Positions 11,101 to 17,936 of a DNA stretch of 40,672 nt are shown here, piece after piece. Location: NCBI GenBank assembly GCA_023432565.1, contig JAEYUL010000008.1, positions 1 through 40,672 on the forward strand. The letters run 5' to 3'. The translations under genes and the position numbers were made by a program. Each line of letters opens with the position of its first letter. Positions within the stretch are counted from its first letter, which is position 1. Under the pieces are notes generated by a model. It did not search any database and had not been told where the DNA came from. It worked only from the letters and a program-made list of their open reading frames with translations. Origin of the DNA: Actinomycetes bacterium (GTDB lineage Bacteria > Actinomycetota > Actinomycetes > Actinomycetales > Cellulomonadaceae).

Positions 11101-11300
11101 GCGTTGAGCTCGTCGACCTGCACGTTGTAACGCCCGAGCTTGCTCAGCTCGGTGGCGGTGAGCCACACCGCGCCGTCGTTGAGCTCCACGCGCGCGAGCG
11201 GGAAACCCGGGTTCAGCAGCGCGAGGACGGCGACGACGGCGGGCACGGTGACGACGGCCGCCGCCGTGGTCACGTTCCGACGCGCTCCTGCGCCCCTCAT
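5157..11300 (-). CDS. giant secreted Ig-like / fibronectin type III repeat protein
   Basis: The 2047-residue protein starts at ATG 11300, overlapping the kinase stop as ATGA. An N-terminal hydrophobic segment (about 10-32) looks like a signal anchor. Residues 35-360 resemble a beta-propeller-like repeat region, and a very acidic Asp/Glu linker follows near 355-380. From about 390 to 1465 there are tandem cadherin/Ig-like repeats with recurring V-x-A-N-D and DPDGD motifs of the type that bind calcium. The last about 570 residues form six FN3 domains with the usual P-x-x-P and S-W-x-x-P signatures. The end is acidic, with no LPxTG signal or terminal membrane helix. I infer a surface-tethered adhesin or matrix protein; the bifidobacterial cluster homologue also carries FN3 domains. 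The ligand is unknown. Confidence 0.88.
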   Translation of the reverse strand: MRGAGARRNVTTAAAVVTVPAVVAVLALLNPGFPLARVELNDGAVWLTATELSKLGRYNVQVDELNAGLVAQSTTFDVLQDEGDVVLVEPGKVSVVDPASVSLSSQVTAAGVQPSLVPGGAVSMSAGVLSLVDNEGGLFVRPLSALDSMRPGEGEPDVELGSGGRAVVSTTGVAYGVAADGTVSRVTASGQSARVQQDGSLGQGELDQLTTVGDEPVGLRGSTVVTRHGSVEVRGTNLTLQQPGPASSRVLVASDTELVEVPLDGGTPVPHPTQGSGKPAAPVQVGDCAHGAWASTTGSYQQLCDGRAPVVESLEDMSAQDQLVFRVNRSAVVLNDAARGRVWEPQEDTELRVPNWEDIQEEQDPDDDVDDSESEVVTQDLATQCTSESAPPTAKDDEFGVRPGRTTILPVLSNDSSSDCGILAVREFEPIARSFGSVQAIHGGRALQVDIAAGASGSQSFTYTIDDGRGTSAPSTATVTLVVHGDGENSPPVQDRQGAFEVEQDGQATYDVLANFHDPDGDDMVLIGATTDPAVGTVRFRQDGTVTFRADGGKLGRTTVDVLVSDGSSDDPTPGSIEVDVRSAGSLPPQVDPVHAVTYVDKPVTLEPLAAVRSTGEEPARLASVEEIPGATITTDLQAGTFTFSAPRPGSYYVSFVVAAPPQQATGLARIDVRAWPEEAAPPVAVRDRAFLPAGGEVTIDPLANDSDPAGEMLVLQSVDTRDADGLSVAILEHHLVQIRSERTLDRVVVLPYTITNGSKSATGQIVVQPVPPASSTQPPVVENVEATVRTGGVVTIPVLDSAYDPDGDPLSLMPGLVEPVAPGDGLMFVSGDVLRYQAPASAVTARATFEVADSTGARTAATVTVRVHESDPGTKAPPRPRDLEARVFAGETVRVKVPLIGIDPDGDGVTLLGQASGTSKGRVAKVGPDWIEYQAYPKESGTETFQYAVEDWVGQRAVATIRVGISPRPSDTALVVARDDAVTIRPGERIEVRVLANDVDNSGDELTLDPVLKKDEGVQAEVVGRRIAVTAPRSAAVIPIVYRAANSRGGQDFATLTVTVDPDAPVLPPIAEDVVVPATETFGLTEVVVDVLATAQNPSGPLSDLQVRVPGSVADVASVTPEHKVLVTLTDQTQTLPFQLVNTRAPETATAYAFITVPALGFIRPSLRPGAPALRVASGEQLSIVLEEQVKVAQGRQPSVADALQVTATRGDVKVARDGKELTFTPDADYAGPASVTLPVTDATSADDTSARTAYLTFPIEVFAVDDHPPAFLPATIEVGPGEPAIQVDLRSFTTTPEGTTPTEDQYTYTVASSVPDGFTATIKGSTLSVGADVSADKGTRGVLQVRIGFGRKGQLDAQLELRVIASTRPKAHVQDWTIDDAVEGEPRTIDVLDGSFNPYPGKELRVVGASVQSGRGTATVSAARVTVTPAPDFIGELVVRYRVRDAIDEVEREVEGRISLNVRGVPETPAAPRVGDERDRTVVLSWTAPNSRGAPITAYRLTASPGGLTKTCASTTCTFDGLTNDVTYTFTVAAQNAVGWSQESAASAQARPDAVPEAPARVDFDGFGDGTLSWSWPDAVTKGSKIVSYEVQITPAPPTGSAVLNPTSPKVTFTKLANGTAYSIRVRAYNALRDRPSPWTPWTGTEWPAAPPSAPTGLQAVRTDTAIGGQIDVAWSAPETTNGDAVQLYRLVVRGGGADRTIETEARSVAFKAENGTEYTFAVQAKNKAGWGPTSDPVTARAFGAPRTPTLAEPVVPAGAGSVRLSWDRVDDRGSRVTYDVYDGESVVGSTEGTSFEHTGLVGGSPHSYRVKARNEGGSSDFSNARSATPTTPPGQPTSLKLDKTGEGAGGRPTRITIDWEAPADGGGSNLRYEYSLRMDGVTPAEGTTTSPPATIDVESWPIRYNGSQLTLTVRAVTDIGRGDPTSQTVDFSWGAAPSAPVDVDVKADESYTRVTATWKPPAKDGGLEVRYDFYWYIDDREVRSQRGERVSQLTATLNGISRTDREQTVEFRIVARNDRGTSSDVTKQIKIPPLAPEPDPEPDE

Positions 11301-12832
11301 GCGCACACCTGCGAGGGTGTGGCCGACGCGCGCCGGTCGGCGCGCACGATCGAGACCTCGATGCACACCTCGTCGCCGGCCTGCGCCGCCGGCACGGTCA
11401 CGGTCGGCTCGTCGACGACCTCCGGCGCGCCGGTGCCCTGCACCGTCCGCACCGCCCACAGGTACTGGTCGTCCGGCCGCGGGTCCGGGTTGATCCACGT
11501 GAACGTCACGTCACCCGAGGCGTCGCGCGTCCCCTCGAGCGAGTGCGGGCTCGGCACGACCGCCTCGACCGCGCTGCCGCCGCTCTGCTGGAAGTCGGTG
11601 TCACCTGGTCGCGGCTCGCCGCCGCCCGGCCGCAGCGCCGCCGCCGCGATCACGACGATCGCACCGAGCACGACGACCCCGGACACCACCGCGGCGACCG
11701 TCCGGCTGCGATGCGCCTCGTCGGCGTCCGCGACGTCGGGCTCGCCGACCGGTACGGGCTCGGGCGGGGGCGGCGGCGGGGCGAAGAAGCCGGGGCCCGC
11801 GGGCTGGGCCTGCACCGACATCGGGCCGCGCACGCGCGTCGAGTCGTCCTCGGCGCCGGCCGGCGCCGCCTGCGGGATCGCGACGATCGAGCGCAGGCGC
11901 GTGGCGTCGGCCACGTCGCCACCGCCGTGCGTCGGCGCCGGGTCGGCGTGCGGCGTGCCGTCGTCGAGCAGGTCGAGCGGCGTGACCGGCAGCCGCAGGT
12001 CCGCCTCGACCTGCTGCAGGGCACGGCCCAGCGCGGCGGCCGACGGGTACCGCAGCTCGGGCACCTTCGCCATCGAGCGTTCCAGCACGGCCTGCAGCTC
12101 GCGCGGGACGTCGTCACGCCCGGTCGGCGGCAGCGGCGCCCGCTCGATGCGCGCGACCAGCTGCTGGGCGCCGTTCTGACCGCCGGGGATCTCGAACGGC
12201 GTGCGTCCGGCGAGCAGCGAGTACAGCGTCGCCCCGAGCGAGTACACGTCGGAGCGCTCGTCGCCGCGCGGGTGCTCGGCCAGCAGCTCGGGCGGAGACC
12301 ACGGGATCGACATGCCGACGGTCGCGCCGCCGCCCTGGCCGGTCGTGGCGGCGATCCCGAAGTCCGTCAGCGCGGGCCAGCCGAAGTCGGTGGTCAGCAC
12401 GTTCGCCGGCTTGATGTCCCGGTGCAGGATGCCCGCGCGGTGCGCGGTCTCGACCGCGGAGGCCAGGCGGACCCCGATGCGCAGCACCTCGGCGACGCTG
12501 ATCCGCTCGGTGCGGTACCGCTCGGCCAGCCCCGTGCGCGAGCAGTACTCCATGACGAGGTACGGACGCCCGTCCGAGGCGATGTCCGCCTGGTACACGG
12601 TCACGATCGACGGGTGGTGCGAGAGCTGGGCCATGAGGTTGGCCTCGGTCTGGAACCGCTCGCGCACCTCGTCGTCCAGGCTTCCGGCGAGCAGGACCTT
12701 GACCGCCACGTCACGGCGCGGCAGCTCCTGCCGGTACAGGAACACGTCGGCGAACCCGCCCAGCCCGAGCGTACGGACGTGGGCGTACCCCGGCAGGACC
12801 GGGGGCGCCGAGGCCTCGCGCCGCGCCGTCAC
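11297..12832 (-). CDS. membrane Ser/Thr protein kinase (PknB-type fold)
   Basis: The 511-residue protein has an N-terminal kinase domain (about 12-275). It keeps the Gly loop LGLGGFADVF, the VAVK lysine, the HRDIKPANVL catalytic loop (about residue 137), the DFG metal motif and PPELL in the APE position. A low-complexity Pro/Ala linker leads to one membrane helix (about 375-398). A roughly 110-residue extracellular tail looks like a single FN3-like beta sandwich rather than PASTA repeats. The gene sits 51 bp after the FHA gene and overlaps the FN3 gene by 4 bp. The natural reading is a sensor kinase reversed by the PP2C phosphatase, with the FHA protein as phosphothreonine reader. The GTG start is the first possible in frame and its ribosome binding site is weak. 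Confidence 0.94.
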   Translation of the reverse strand: MTARREASAPPVLPGYAHVRTLGLGGFADVFLYRQELPRRDVAVKVLLAGSLDDEVRERFQTEANLMAQLSHHPSIVTVYQADIASDGRPYLVMEYCSRTGLAERYRTERISVAEVLRIGVRLASAVETAHRAGILHRDIKPANVLTTDFGWPALTDFGIAATTGQGGGATVGMSIPWSPPELLAEHPRGDERSDVYSLGATLYSLLAGRTPFEIPGGQNGAQQLVARIERAPLPPTGRDDVPRELQAVLERSMAKVPELRYPSAAALGRALQQVEADLRLPVTPLDLLDDGTPHADPAPTHGGGDVADATRLRSIVAIPQAAPAGAEDDSTRVRGPMSVQAQPAGPGFFAPPPPPPEPVPVGEPDVADADEAHRSRTVAAVVSGVVVLGAIVVIAAAALRPGGGEPRPGDTDFQQSGGSAVEAVVPSPHSLEGTRDASGDVTFTWINPDPRPDDQYLWAVRTVQGTGAPEVVDEPTVTVPAAQAGDEVCIEVSIVRADRRASATPSQVCA

Positions 12833-12883
12833 CGGTCGTGCCCCGTCGCGCGGACTGACATGCGGGAAGTCATCCGGGTGCCG

Positions 12884-14389
12884 TCACCGGTCCCCGGCAT
12901 CGGGCGCGAACGTGACGGTGAAGGTCACGCCGTCGCCGAGGTCCACGACCTCGCCCTCCACGACGACGCTCGGCTCGCCCGGGTGCAGGCGCCGCGCGCC
13001 CTCGCCCTGCCGCGAGACGTGCACGCCGTTGGTCGAGTGCAGGTCGGTGACGAGCACGTGCTCACCCTCGGCGCGCACCTCGGCGTGGGTGCGTGAGATG
13101 TCCTGCTGCGGGCTCGGCACCGCGACCAGGCGCGGCAGCTCGCGGTTGGTGACCCGGGCGACCTGGGGGGCACGCCCCAGCAGGACGGTCCGGTCGAGGC
13201 TCACCTCGACGCCCGTCGACAGCAGCAGACGCGGCGCGTGCGCAGCAGCGTCCGGCGCCGGCACCGCGAACGGGCCGGGCGTCTGGCCCTCCTGCCACTG
13301 CGAGGCCCACGCGGGCAGCTGCTCACGGATCTGAGCGAGGTCGGACGACAGGATGGTCAGGCCGTCGTGGTCGTCGGGCGAGGCCGGGCCCACGAGCGTG
13401 CGCACACCCTCGACGGTGGACTCGACGTCCGCCTCGGGCGCGCTGAGAGCGACGAGCGCCGGGACGGGCTCACGCTCGTCGACCCGCACCGGGTCGACGG
13501 CCGTGAGGTCGGCGGGCGCCGGATCGGGCAGCACGGGCTCGGGCAGCACCGGCTCCGGCACCACGGACTCCGGCAGCACCGGCTCGGGCAGCACCGGCTC
13601 CGGCAGCACCGGCTCGGGCAGCACCGGCTCCGGCAGCACCGGCTCCGGCACTACGGACTCCGGCAGCACCGGCTCCGGCACTACGGACTCCGGCAGCACC
13701 GGTGCCGGCAGCACGGGCTCGGGCAGCACGTCGCCCTCGGGCGTATGCTCGGCCGCCGACGTCGGGTCGCCCCCAGGCGCCGGGTCGGCCTCGGCGAGCT
13801 GGTCGAGCGACGTCCGCGGACCGGGCGCGTCCACGGAGCCCGCACCCGGCGGGGGCAGCACCAGGTCGGGCACGTCGGGCACAGCCTCCGCGGCGGGCCC
13901 CCCGGGCGAGGGGAGGTCGGCGGGCACCTCGTCGGCCGCGTCCTCGACCAGGTCCTGGCCGTCGACGAGCACGACCCGCAGCGCGGATGCCGGCGCGACG
14001 CCGTCGCCGAGCGGCAACGCGCCCTCGGCCGGCGGGGCGTCGTCGGTGACGAGCCGTACGGAGACCACGTCGTCGAAGACCTGCTCCGACCACGTGCCGA
14101 CCTCACCGGCCCGGATCGTGTGCGAGCCGTTCGCCGTGGCGACCTCGGCCGTGACGTCCCCGCGCAGCGCGAGGTGCGCCCGCCCCCGCTCGACGTGCAC
14201 GAGCGCGAACGGCGGCAGGCCGCCGAAGCCGTTGCGCGCCAGCACCACGAGCCCCGCGAGCAGGCCGTCCGTCGAGGCCTCCCACAGCGCACGCGCGGTC
14301 GCCGGGGCCGCGGTGGGCCCGAGGAGCGCGACGAACCCCGGCCGCGAGACCGCGGACCAGGCGCCGGGCAGGTACTCGGGGACGCTCAT
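12884..14389 (-). CDS. FHA domain protein with a VLPEP pentapeptide repeat linker
   Basis: The 501-residue protein starts at ATG 14389, overlapping the phosphatase stop as ATGA. The N-terminal roughly 150 residues form an unrecognised globular region (PGFVALLGPTAAPA...). A Pro/Glu/Val-rich middle contains fourteen VLPEP-like pentapeptides (residues about 221-290). The C-terminal FHA domain (about 400-495) keeps the phosphothreonine-binding signature GR...SRTHAEV...STNGVHV. FHA domains read phosphothreonine, so this is probably a substrate or adaptor of the kinase encoded 51 bp downstream. The N-terminal region may be an additional regulatory domain; I do not recognise it. The repeat linker is likely extended and could vary in length between strains. 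Confidence 0.88.
   Translation of the reverse strand: MSVPEYLPGAWSAVSRPGFVALLGPTAAPATARALWEASTDGLLAGLVVLARNGFGGLPPFALVHVERGRAHLALRGDVTAEVATANGSHTIRAGEVGTWSEQVFDDVVSVRLVTDDAPPAEGALPLGDGVAPASALRVVLVDGQDLVEDAADEVPADLPSPGGPAAEAVPDVPDLVLPPPGAGSVDAPGPRTSLDQLAEADPAPGGDPTSAAEHTPEGDVLPEPVLPAPVLPESVVPEPVLPESVVPEPVLPEPVLPEPVLPEPVLPEPVLPESVVPEPVLPEPVLPDPAPADLTAVDPVRVDEREPVPALVALSAPEADVESTVEGVRTLVGPASPDDHDGLTILSSDLAQIREQLPAWASQWQEGQTPGPFAVPAPDAAAHAPRLLLSTGVEVSLDRTVLLGRAPQVARVTNRELPRLVAVPSPQQDISRTHAEVRAEGEHVLVTDLHSTNGVHVSRQGEGARRLHPGEPSVVVEGEVVDLGDGVTFTVTFAPDAGDR
13520..13729 (-). repeat. 14 tandem 15-bp repeats encoding VLPEP-type pentapeptides
   Basis: The segment is fourteen in-frame 15-bp units within the FHA gene. 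They encode VLPEP with variants VLPES, VVPEP, VLPAP and VLPDP. The units alternate in blocks (for example VLPES-VVPEP pairs), which suggests repeat expansion by slippage or unequal recombination. Copy number changes would keep the frame. Confidence 0.95.
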
Positions 14390-15267
14390 GACGTGACCTC
14401 CTTGGACGACGCGTCGACGCTGGGGTGCAACGCGGACGCGGACGATCGGCGGGTGCGGGGCACCGTCGCACCGTGCAGCATCTCGTCCCACAGGTGGGGA
14501 CCGAGCTGAGAACCGGCGCGCGGGACGGTGATGTGGACGTCGTCGAGCGCGCCCACCGACGTGGCCACGTCGACGACGACCGCGCTGACGTTGTCGCGGG
14601 CGCCCGCGTCGAGCGAGCGCCGGACGAGCTCGTTGGCGGCGTCCTGCGCATCGGCGACGTGGGCGAGCACCGCGCCGATCTCGGCGTCGGCGAGCTCGCG
14701 TGTCAGGCCGTCGGTGCAGATCAGGAGGCGGTCGTGCAGACCGGCGGGCAGCAGCCAGTAGTCGGGCTCGGGTTGGTCCCCGGTGCCGAGCGCACGCGTC
14801 AGCACGTGGCGCTCGGGGTGGGTGTCGGCGTCCGCGGCCTCGATCCGCCCCTCGTCGAGCAGCTCCTGGACCACCGAATGGTCGACGCTGACCTGCTCGA
14901 GGCAGTCCTCGGCCCAGCGGTACACGCGCGAGTCGCCGACGTTGAAGACGAGCCAGTACGCGGTGTCGTCGTGCACGGTGACCGCGACGCCCGCGACCGT
15001 CGTGCCGCCCTGGCGGCCGCCGGTGAACTCGCCGCGGATGCGCGCCGAGGTGCGCGAGAAGCACGCGTGGATGTCGTCGGCGGTCGCCGCGGCCTGGCCC
15101 GCGAGCTGCGCGAACTCCTCCACGACGATCCGGCTCGCGAGGTCGCCCGCGTCGTGACCGCCCATGCCGTCGGCGACGAGGAAGACCGGTGGGTACGCGA
15201 GGAGAGCGTCCTCGTTGACCTCGCGGACGAGCCCGCGGTCGGTGGCCGAGCCCCACGACGTGCGCAC
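14386..15267 (-). CDS. PP2C-family Ser/Thr protein phosphatase
   Basis: The 293-residue soluble protein starts at GTG 15267, behind a strong GAGGAGGG ribosome binding site about 3-5 bases away. It shows the PP2C/PPM metal-binding motifs in order: VREVNED near the N-terminus, VADGMGGHDAGD (about residue 33-44), CTDGL and GARDNVSAVVV near the C-terminus. It should remove phosphate from Ser/Thr on targets of the downstream kinase, and is the first gene of the operon continuing through FHA, kinase, FN3, MoxR, DUF58, transglutaminase-like and RDD genes. In-frame starts exist further upstream but lack a ribosome binding site and would add a basic, non-homologous extension. Confidence 0.93.
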   Translation of the reverse strand: MRTSWGSATDRGLVREVNEDALLAYPPVFLVADGMGGHDAGDLASRIVVEEFAQLAGQAAATADDIHACFSRTSARIRGEFTGGRQGGTTVAGVAVTVHDDTAYWLVFNVGDSRVYRWAEDCLEQVSVDHSVVQELLDEGRIEAADADTHPERHVLTRALGTGDQPEPDYWLLPAGLHDRLLICTDGLTRELADAEIGAVLAHVADAQDAANELVRRSLDAGARDNVSAVVVDVATSVGALDDVHITVPRAGSQLGPHLWDEMLHGATVPRTRRSSASALHPSVDASSKEVTS

Positions 15268-15405
15268 GTGCCCTCCTCTCGTCGTCCGGTCCGCGGCGGT
15301 GCGCCCGCGGCGGCTTCCACATGGTGCCTCACGCCCCTGGACCTCGGGCAACGAACGTCCGAAGTGCGGCCGATCGTCCCGCTCGCCCTGATCGCTCGCC
15401 GCATC
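15268..15405. other. 138-bp intergenic region, likely promoter of the PP2C-kinase-FN3 operon
   Basis: This gap separates the end of the hydrolase gene from the phosphatase start, both on the minus strand. It holds the GAGGAGGG ribosome binding site next to the phosphatase start and a 9-bp direct repeat ccgcggcgg at about 15290-15312. I see no convincing -35/-10 pair or strong terminator hairpin, so the promoter position is inferred only from the gap. Confidence 0.4.
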
Positions 15406-16908
15406 CTAGATGCCGAGCTGGTAGACCCCCCAGTAGGCGAGGATGACGAGGAGCACCACGGACGCGGCGACGACCACGACGAGCGCGACCGTGCGTGCCG
15501 CTCCGGGAGCGATCGGGATGCCTCGGGCCTGGTTGCGCCTCATCGAGCGGGACAGCAGCACCGCGGCGACGACGACGAGGAACCCGACCACGCGGACGGC
15601 GATCCACGCGCCCGTGACGACCAGCCCGTTGCTGGTGTAGTCCAGCGCGAGCCGGGCGACCGCCAGGATGTACCAGGCGAACCCCACGACCGTGACGACC
15701 ACGCCGAGCCCCAGCGCAGCGGCCCAGCGCGCCACGCCCGGCGCGAACCGGCGCATCGGCACCGCGTCGCGGCCGCGACGGCGCACGGCGAGCGCCTCCG
15801 CCCCGCGTGCGACGGGTGCGACGAGACCCGCGAGGAGCACGACGACGCACGACGCGATGAACGTCACCGCCACCACGTCGCCGTCGTGCAGCCAGCGCGG
15901 CTCCGGCACCGGTGTCGCGAGGAACGTCTGGCTCGGCTGGTCGCCCGCGACCTTGGGCGCGGCACCCGCCGTCTCGGGGAGCCCGACGACCCACCCGGTC
16001 ATGTCCCGCAGGAACACGGGCGAGATCTCACCGTCGACCCGCAGCCCGTGCGTGGCGCCCTCGTAGTAGCGCACCGTCACGTCCGTGTTGCCCGCGATCG
16101 CGGCGTCGCGGATCACCTGCATGGCGCCCTGCACGATCGGCATCGAGGAGTCGGCCGTGCCGTAGACCATGAGCACGGGCTGCGTCATGCGCCGCTGGTA
16201 GGACGTCACGTCGAAGTCCACGTACTCGAAGCCACCGCCCGGGATCGCCATGCCGACGGCACGAGGGATCGCTCGGAACACGCCGTGCGGGACCCCGGTG
16301 GCGCGCAGGTAGTTGTCCGCCGCGAACGCCGCCTGCTGGCGCGGCGGCACGACGGGCGCCGAGACGAGCACGACGAACTCGATCGTGGGGTCCTGCGCGG
16401 CCATGACCGGCGCGATCCAGGCGCCCTCGCTCTCGGCGTACACCCCGACCCGGTCGGGGTCGACGCTCGGGAGCTCGCGCAGCAGGGCGACGGAGCGGGC
16501 GTAGTCGCCGGCCATCTCGACGTAGTCCCGGTGCCGCAGCGTGTACGTGTCCAGCCGCTTGTCCGGCACCAGGGTCACGACGCCGGCCTCGGCGAGCGCA
16601 CGGGCCTGCTCGTGGAACGCGTCGCGGTACGTGCCCGTCCCCGCACCGTGCACGAAGACGACGCCCCGAGCGGGTCCCGACAGCCCGACCGGCTCGTTGA
16701 GCTGCGCCTGGACGCTGGCTCCGTCGAGCTCGACCGTGACGACGCTCTGCCGCACCTCGTGGTGCTCGAGCGGGGGCGCGTTCCCGATCGCGGTGTCCGC
16801 CGTCTCGACCGCGAGCGGGTCGGCCAGGGGGACGGGGTCCCACTGCGGGCCCATGAGCGCGCCGAGGACCGCCAGGACGACGGCCCCCAGCACGGTGCTC
16901 GCGAGCAC
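15406..16908 (-). CDS. alpha/beta hydrolase fused to a C-terminal multi-helix membrane domain
   Basis: The 500-residue protein has an N-terminal hydrophobic segment (about 1-18) and then an alpha/beta hydrolase domain (about 50-310). Visible elements are the oxyanion-region HGAGTGT, a nucleophile elbow A-E-S-E-G-A (Ser near 158), an acid in VYGTADSSMP, and a late His in GATHGLRVD. The C-terminal 170 residues form about five membrane helices with Arg-rich cytoplasmic loops. The hydrolase would face outside if the first helix is an anchor. The substrate is unknown; esterase or peptidase-like activity fits the fold. It lies 86 bp after era and is probably co-transcribed. GTG 16908 is the first usable start; GTG 16890 inside the helix is an alternative. 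Confidence 0.82.
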   Translation of the reverse strand: MLASTVLGAVVLAVLGALMGPQWDPVPLADPLAVETADTAIGNAPPLEHHEVRQSVVTVELDGASVQAQLNEPVGLSGPARGVVFVHGAGTGTYRDAFHEQARALAEAGVVTLVPDKRLDTYTLRHRDYVEMAGDYARSVALLRELPSVDPDRVGVYAESEGAWIAPVMAAQDPTIEFVVLVSAPVVPPRQQAAFAADNYLRATGVPHGVFRAIPRAVGMAIPGGGFEYVDFDVTSYQRRMTQPVLMVYGTADSSMPIVQGAMQVIRDAAIAGNTDVTVRYYEGATHGLRVDGEISPVFLRDMTGWVVGLPETAGAAPKVAGDQPSQTFLATPVPEPRWLHDGDVVAVTFIASCVVVLLAGLVAPVARGAEALAVRRRGRDAVPMRRFAPGVARWAAALGLGVVVTVVGFAWYILAVARLALDYTSNGLVVTGAWIAVRVVGFLVVVAAVLLSRSMRRNQARGIPIAPGAARTVALVVVVAASVVLLVILAYWGVYQLGI

Positions 16909-16994
16909 CCGGTACGGGCCCGTCAGCCGGTGCTCGGCCCGCCGGTCACGTCTCGGCGCGCGTGCGTCCTGCCCTGCGGCCTCGCTGCCGGCGC

Positions 16995-17936
16995 TCAGAA
17001 TCCGAGCCTTCCGAGCTGCTTCGGGTCCCGCTGCCAGTCCTTGGCGACCTTGACGTGCAGGTCCAGGTAGACCCGTGCGCCGAGCAGGGCCTCGATGCCG
17101 CGTCGCGCCTCGCTGCCCACGTCGCGCAGTCGTGCGCCGCCGCGCCCGATCACGATGGCCTTCTGGCTGTCCCGCTCGACGTACAGGTTGACCCGCACGT
17201 CCAGGATGGGCGTGCCGTCGCGCGAGGGCTGCTCACGCGGCACGATCTCCTCCACGACGACCGCGAGCGAGTGCGGCAGCTCGTCACGCACGCCCTCGAG
17301 CGCCGCCTCGCGGACCAGCTCGGCGACCATGACCTCCTCGGGCTCGTCCGTGAGCTCTCCGGCGGGGTACAGCGGGGGTCCGACGGGCAGGTGCGAGACC
17401 AGCACGTCGGCCACGACCCCGACCTGGTAGCCGTCGACCGCCGAGACCGGCACGATGTCGGCCCAGTCCCCCAGCGCCTGGACGGCGAGCAGCTGCTCGG
17501 CCAGTCGCTGCCGGGACACCAGGTCCGCCTTGGTCACGATCGCGACGACCGGCGTGCCGCGACCGTCGCGGGCCAGCTCGGTCAGCTGCTCGGCGATGAA
17601 CCGGTCGCCCGGGCCCACCTTCTGGTCGGCGGGCAGGCAGAACCCCACGACGTCGACCTCGGTGAGCGTGCCCTTGACCAGGTCGTTGAGGCGCTCGCCG
17701 AGGAGCGTGCGCGGCCGGTGCAACCCCGGCGTGTCGACCAGCACGAGCTGCGCGTCGTCGCGGTGCACGATGCCCCGGATCGTGTGCCGTGTGGTCTGCG
17801 GCCGCCCGGACGTGATCGCGACCTTCTGGCCGACGAGCGCGTTCGTGAGCGTGGACTTGCCCGCGTTGGGCCGTCCGACGAAGCACGCGAAGCCGGAGCG
17901 GAACTCGCCCGCGGCGCTGGTGGTGGTCTGGCTCAT
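16995..17936 (-). CDS. era: GTPase Era
   Basis: The 313-residue protein has standard Era length. It has G1 GRPNAGKST (about residue 22-30), G2/G3 with DTPGLHRPR, G4 TKAD, and a C-terminal KH RNA-binding domain ending in IVIGRGGARLRDVG...ARRGIEALLG...VYLDLHVKV. Era binds the 3' end of 16S rRNA and helps 30S assembly. ATG 17936 overlaps the CBS-protein stop as ATGA. The order phoH-ybeY-CBS-era is the usual actinobacterial one. Confidence 0.97.
   Translation of the reverse strand: MSQTTTSAAGEFRSGFACFVGRPNAGKSTLTNALVGQKVAITSGRPQTTRHTIRGIVHRDDAQLVLVDTPGLHRPRTLLGERLNDLVKGTLTEVDVVGFCLPADQKVGPGDRFIAEQLTELARDGRGTPVVAIVTKADLVSRQRLAEQLLAVQALGDWADIVPVSAVDGYQVGVVADVLVSHLPVGPPLYPAGELTDEPEEVMVAELVREAALEGVRDELPHSLAVVVEEIVPREQPSRDGTPILDVRVNLYVERDSQKAIVIGRGGARLRDVGSEARRGIEALLGARVYLDLHVKVAKDWQRDPKQLGRLGF

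Noticed and set aside
13520..13729. Regular short repeats that could be mistaken for a CRISPR array
   Set aside because: The units are contiguous 15-mers with no spacers, in frame within the FHA gene, and no cas genes are present.
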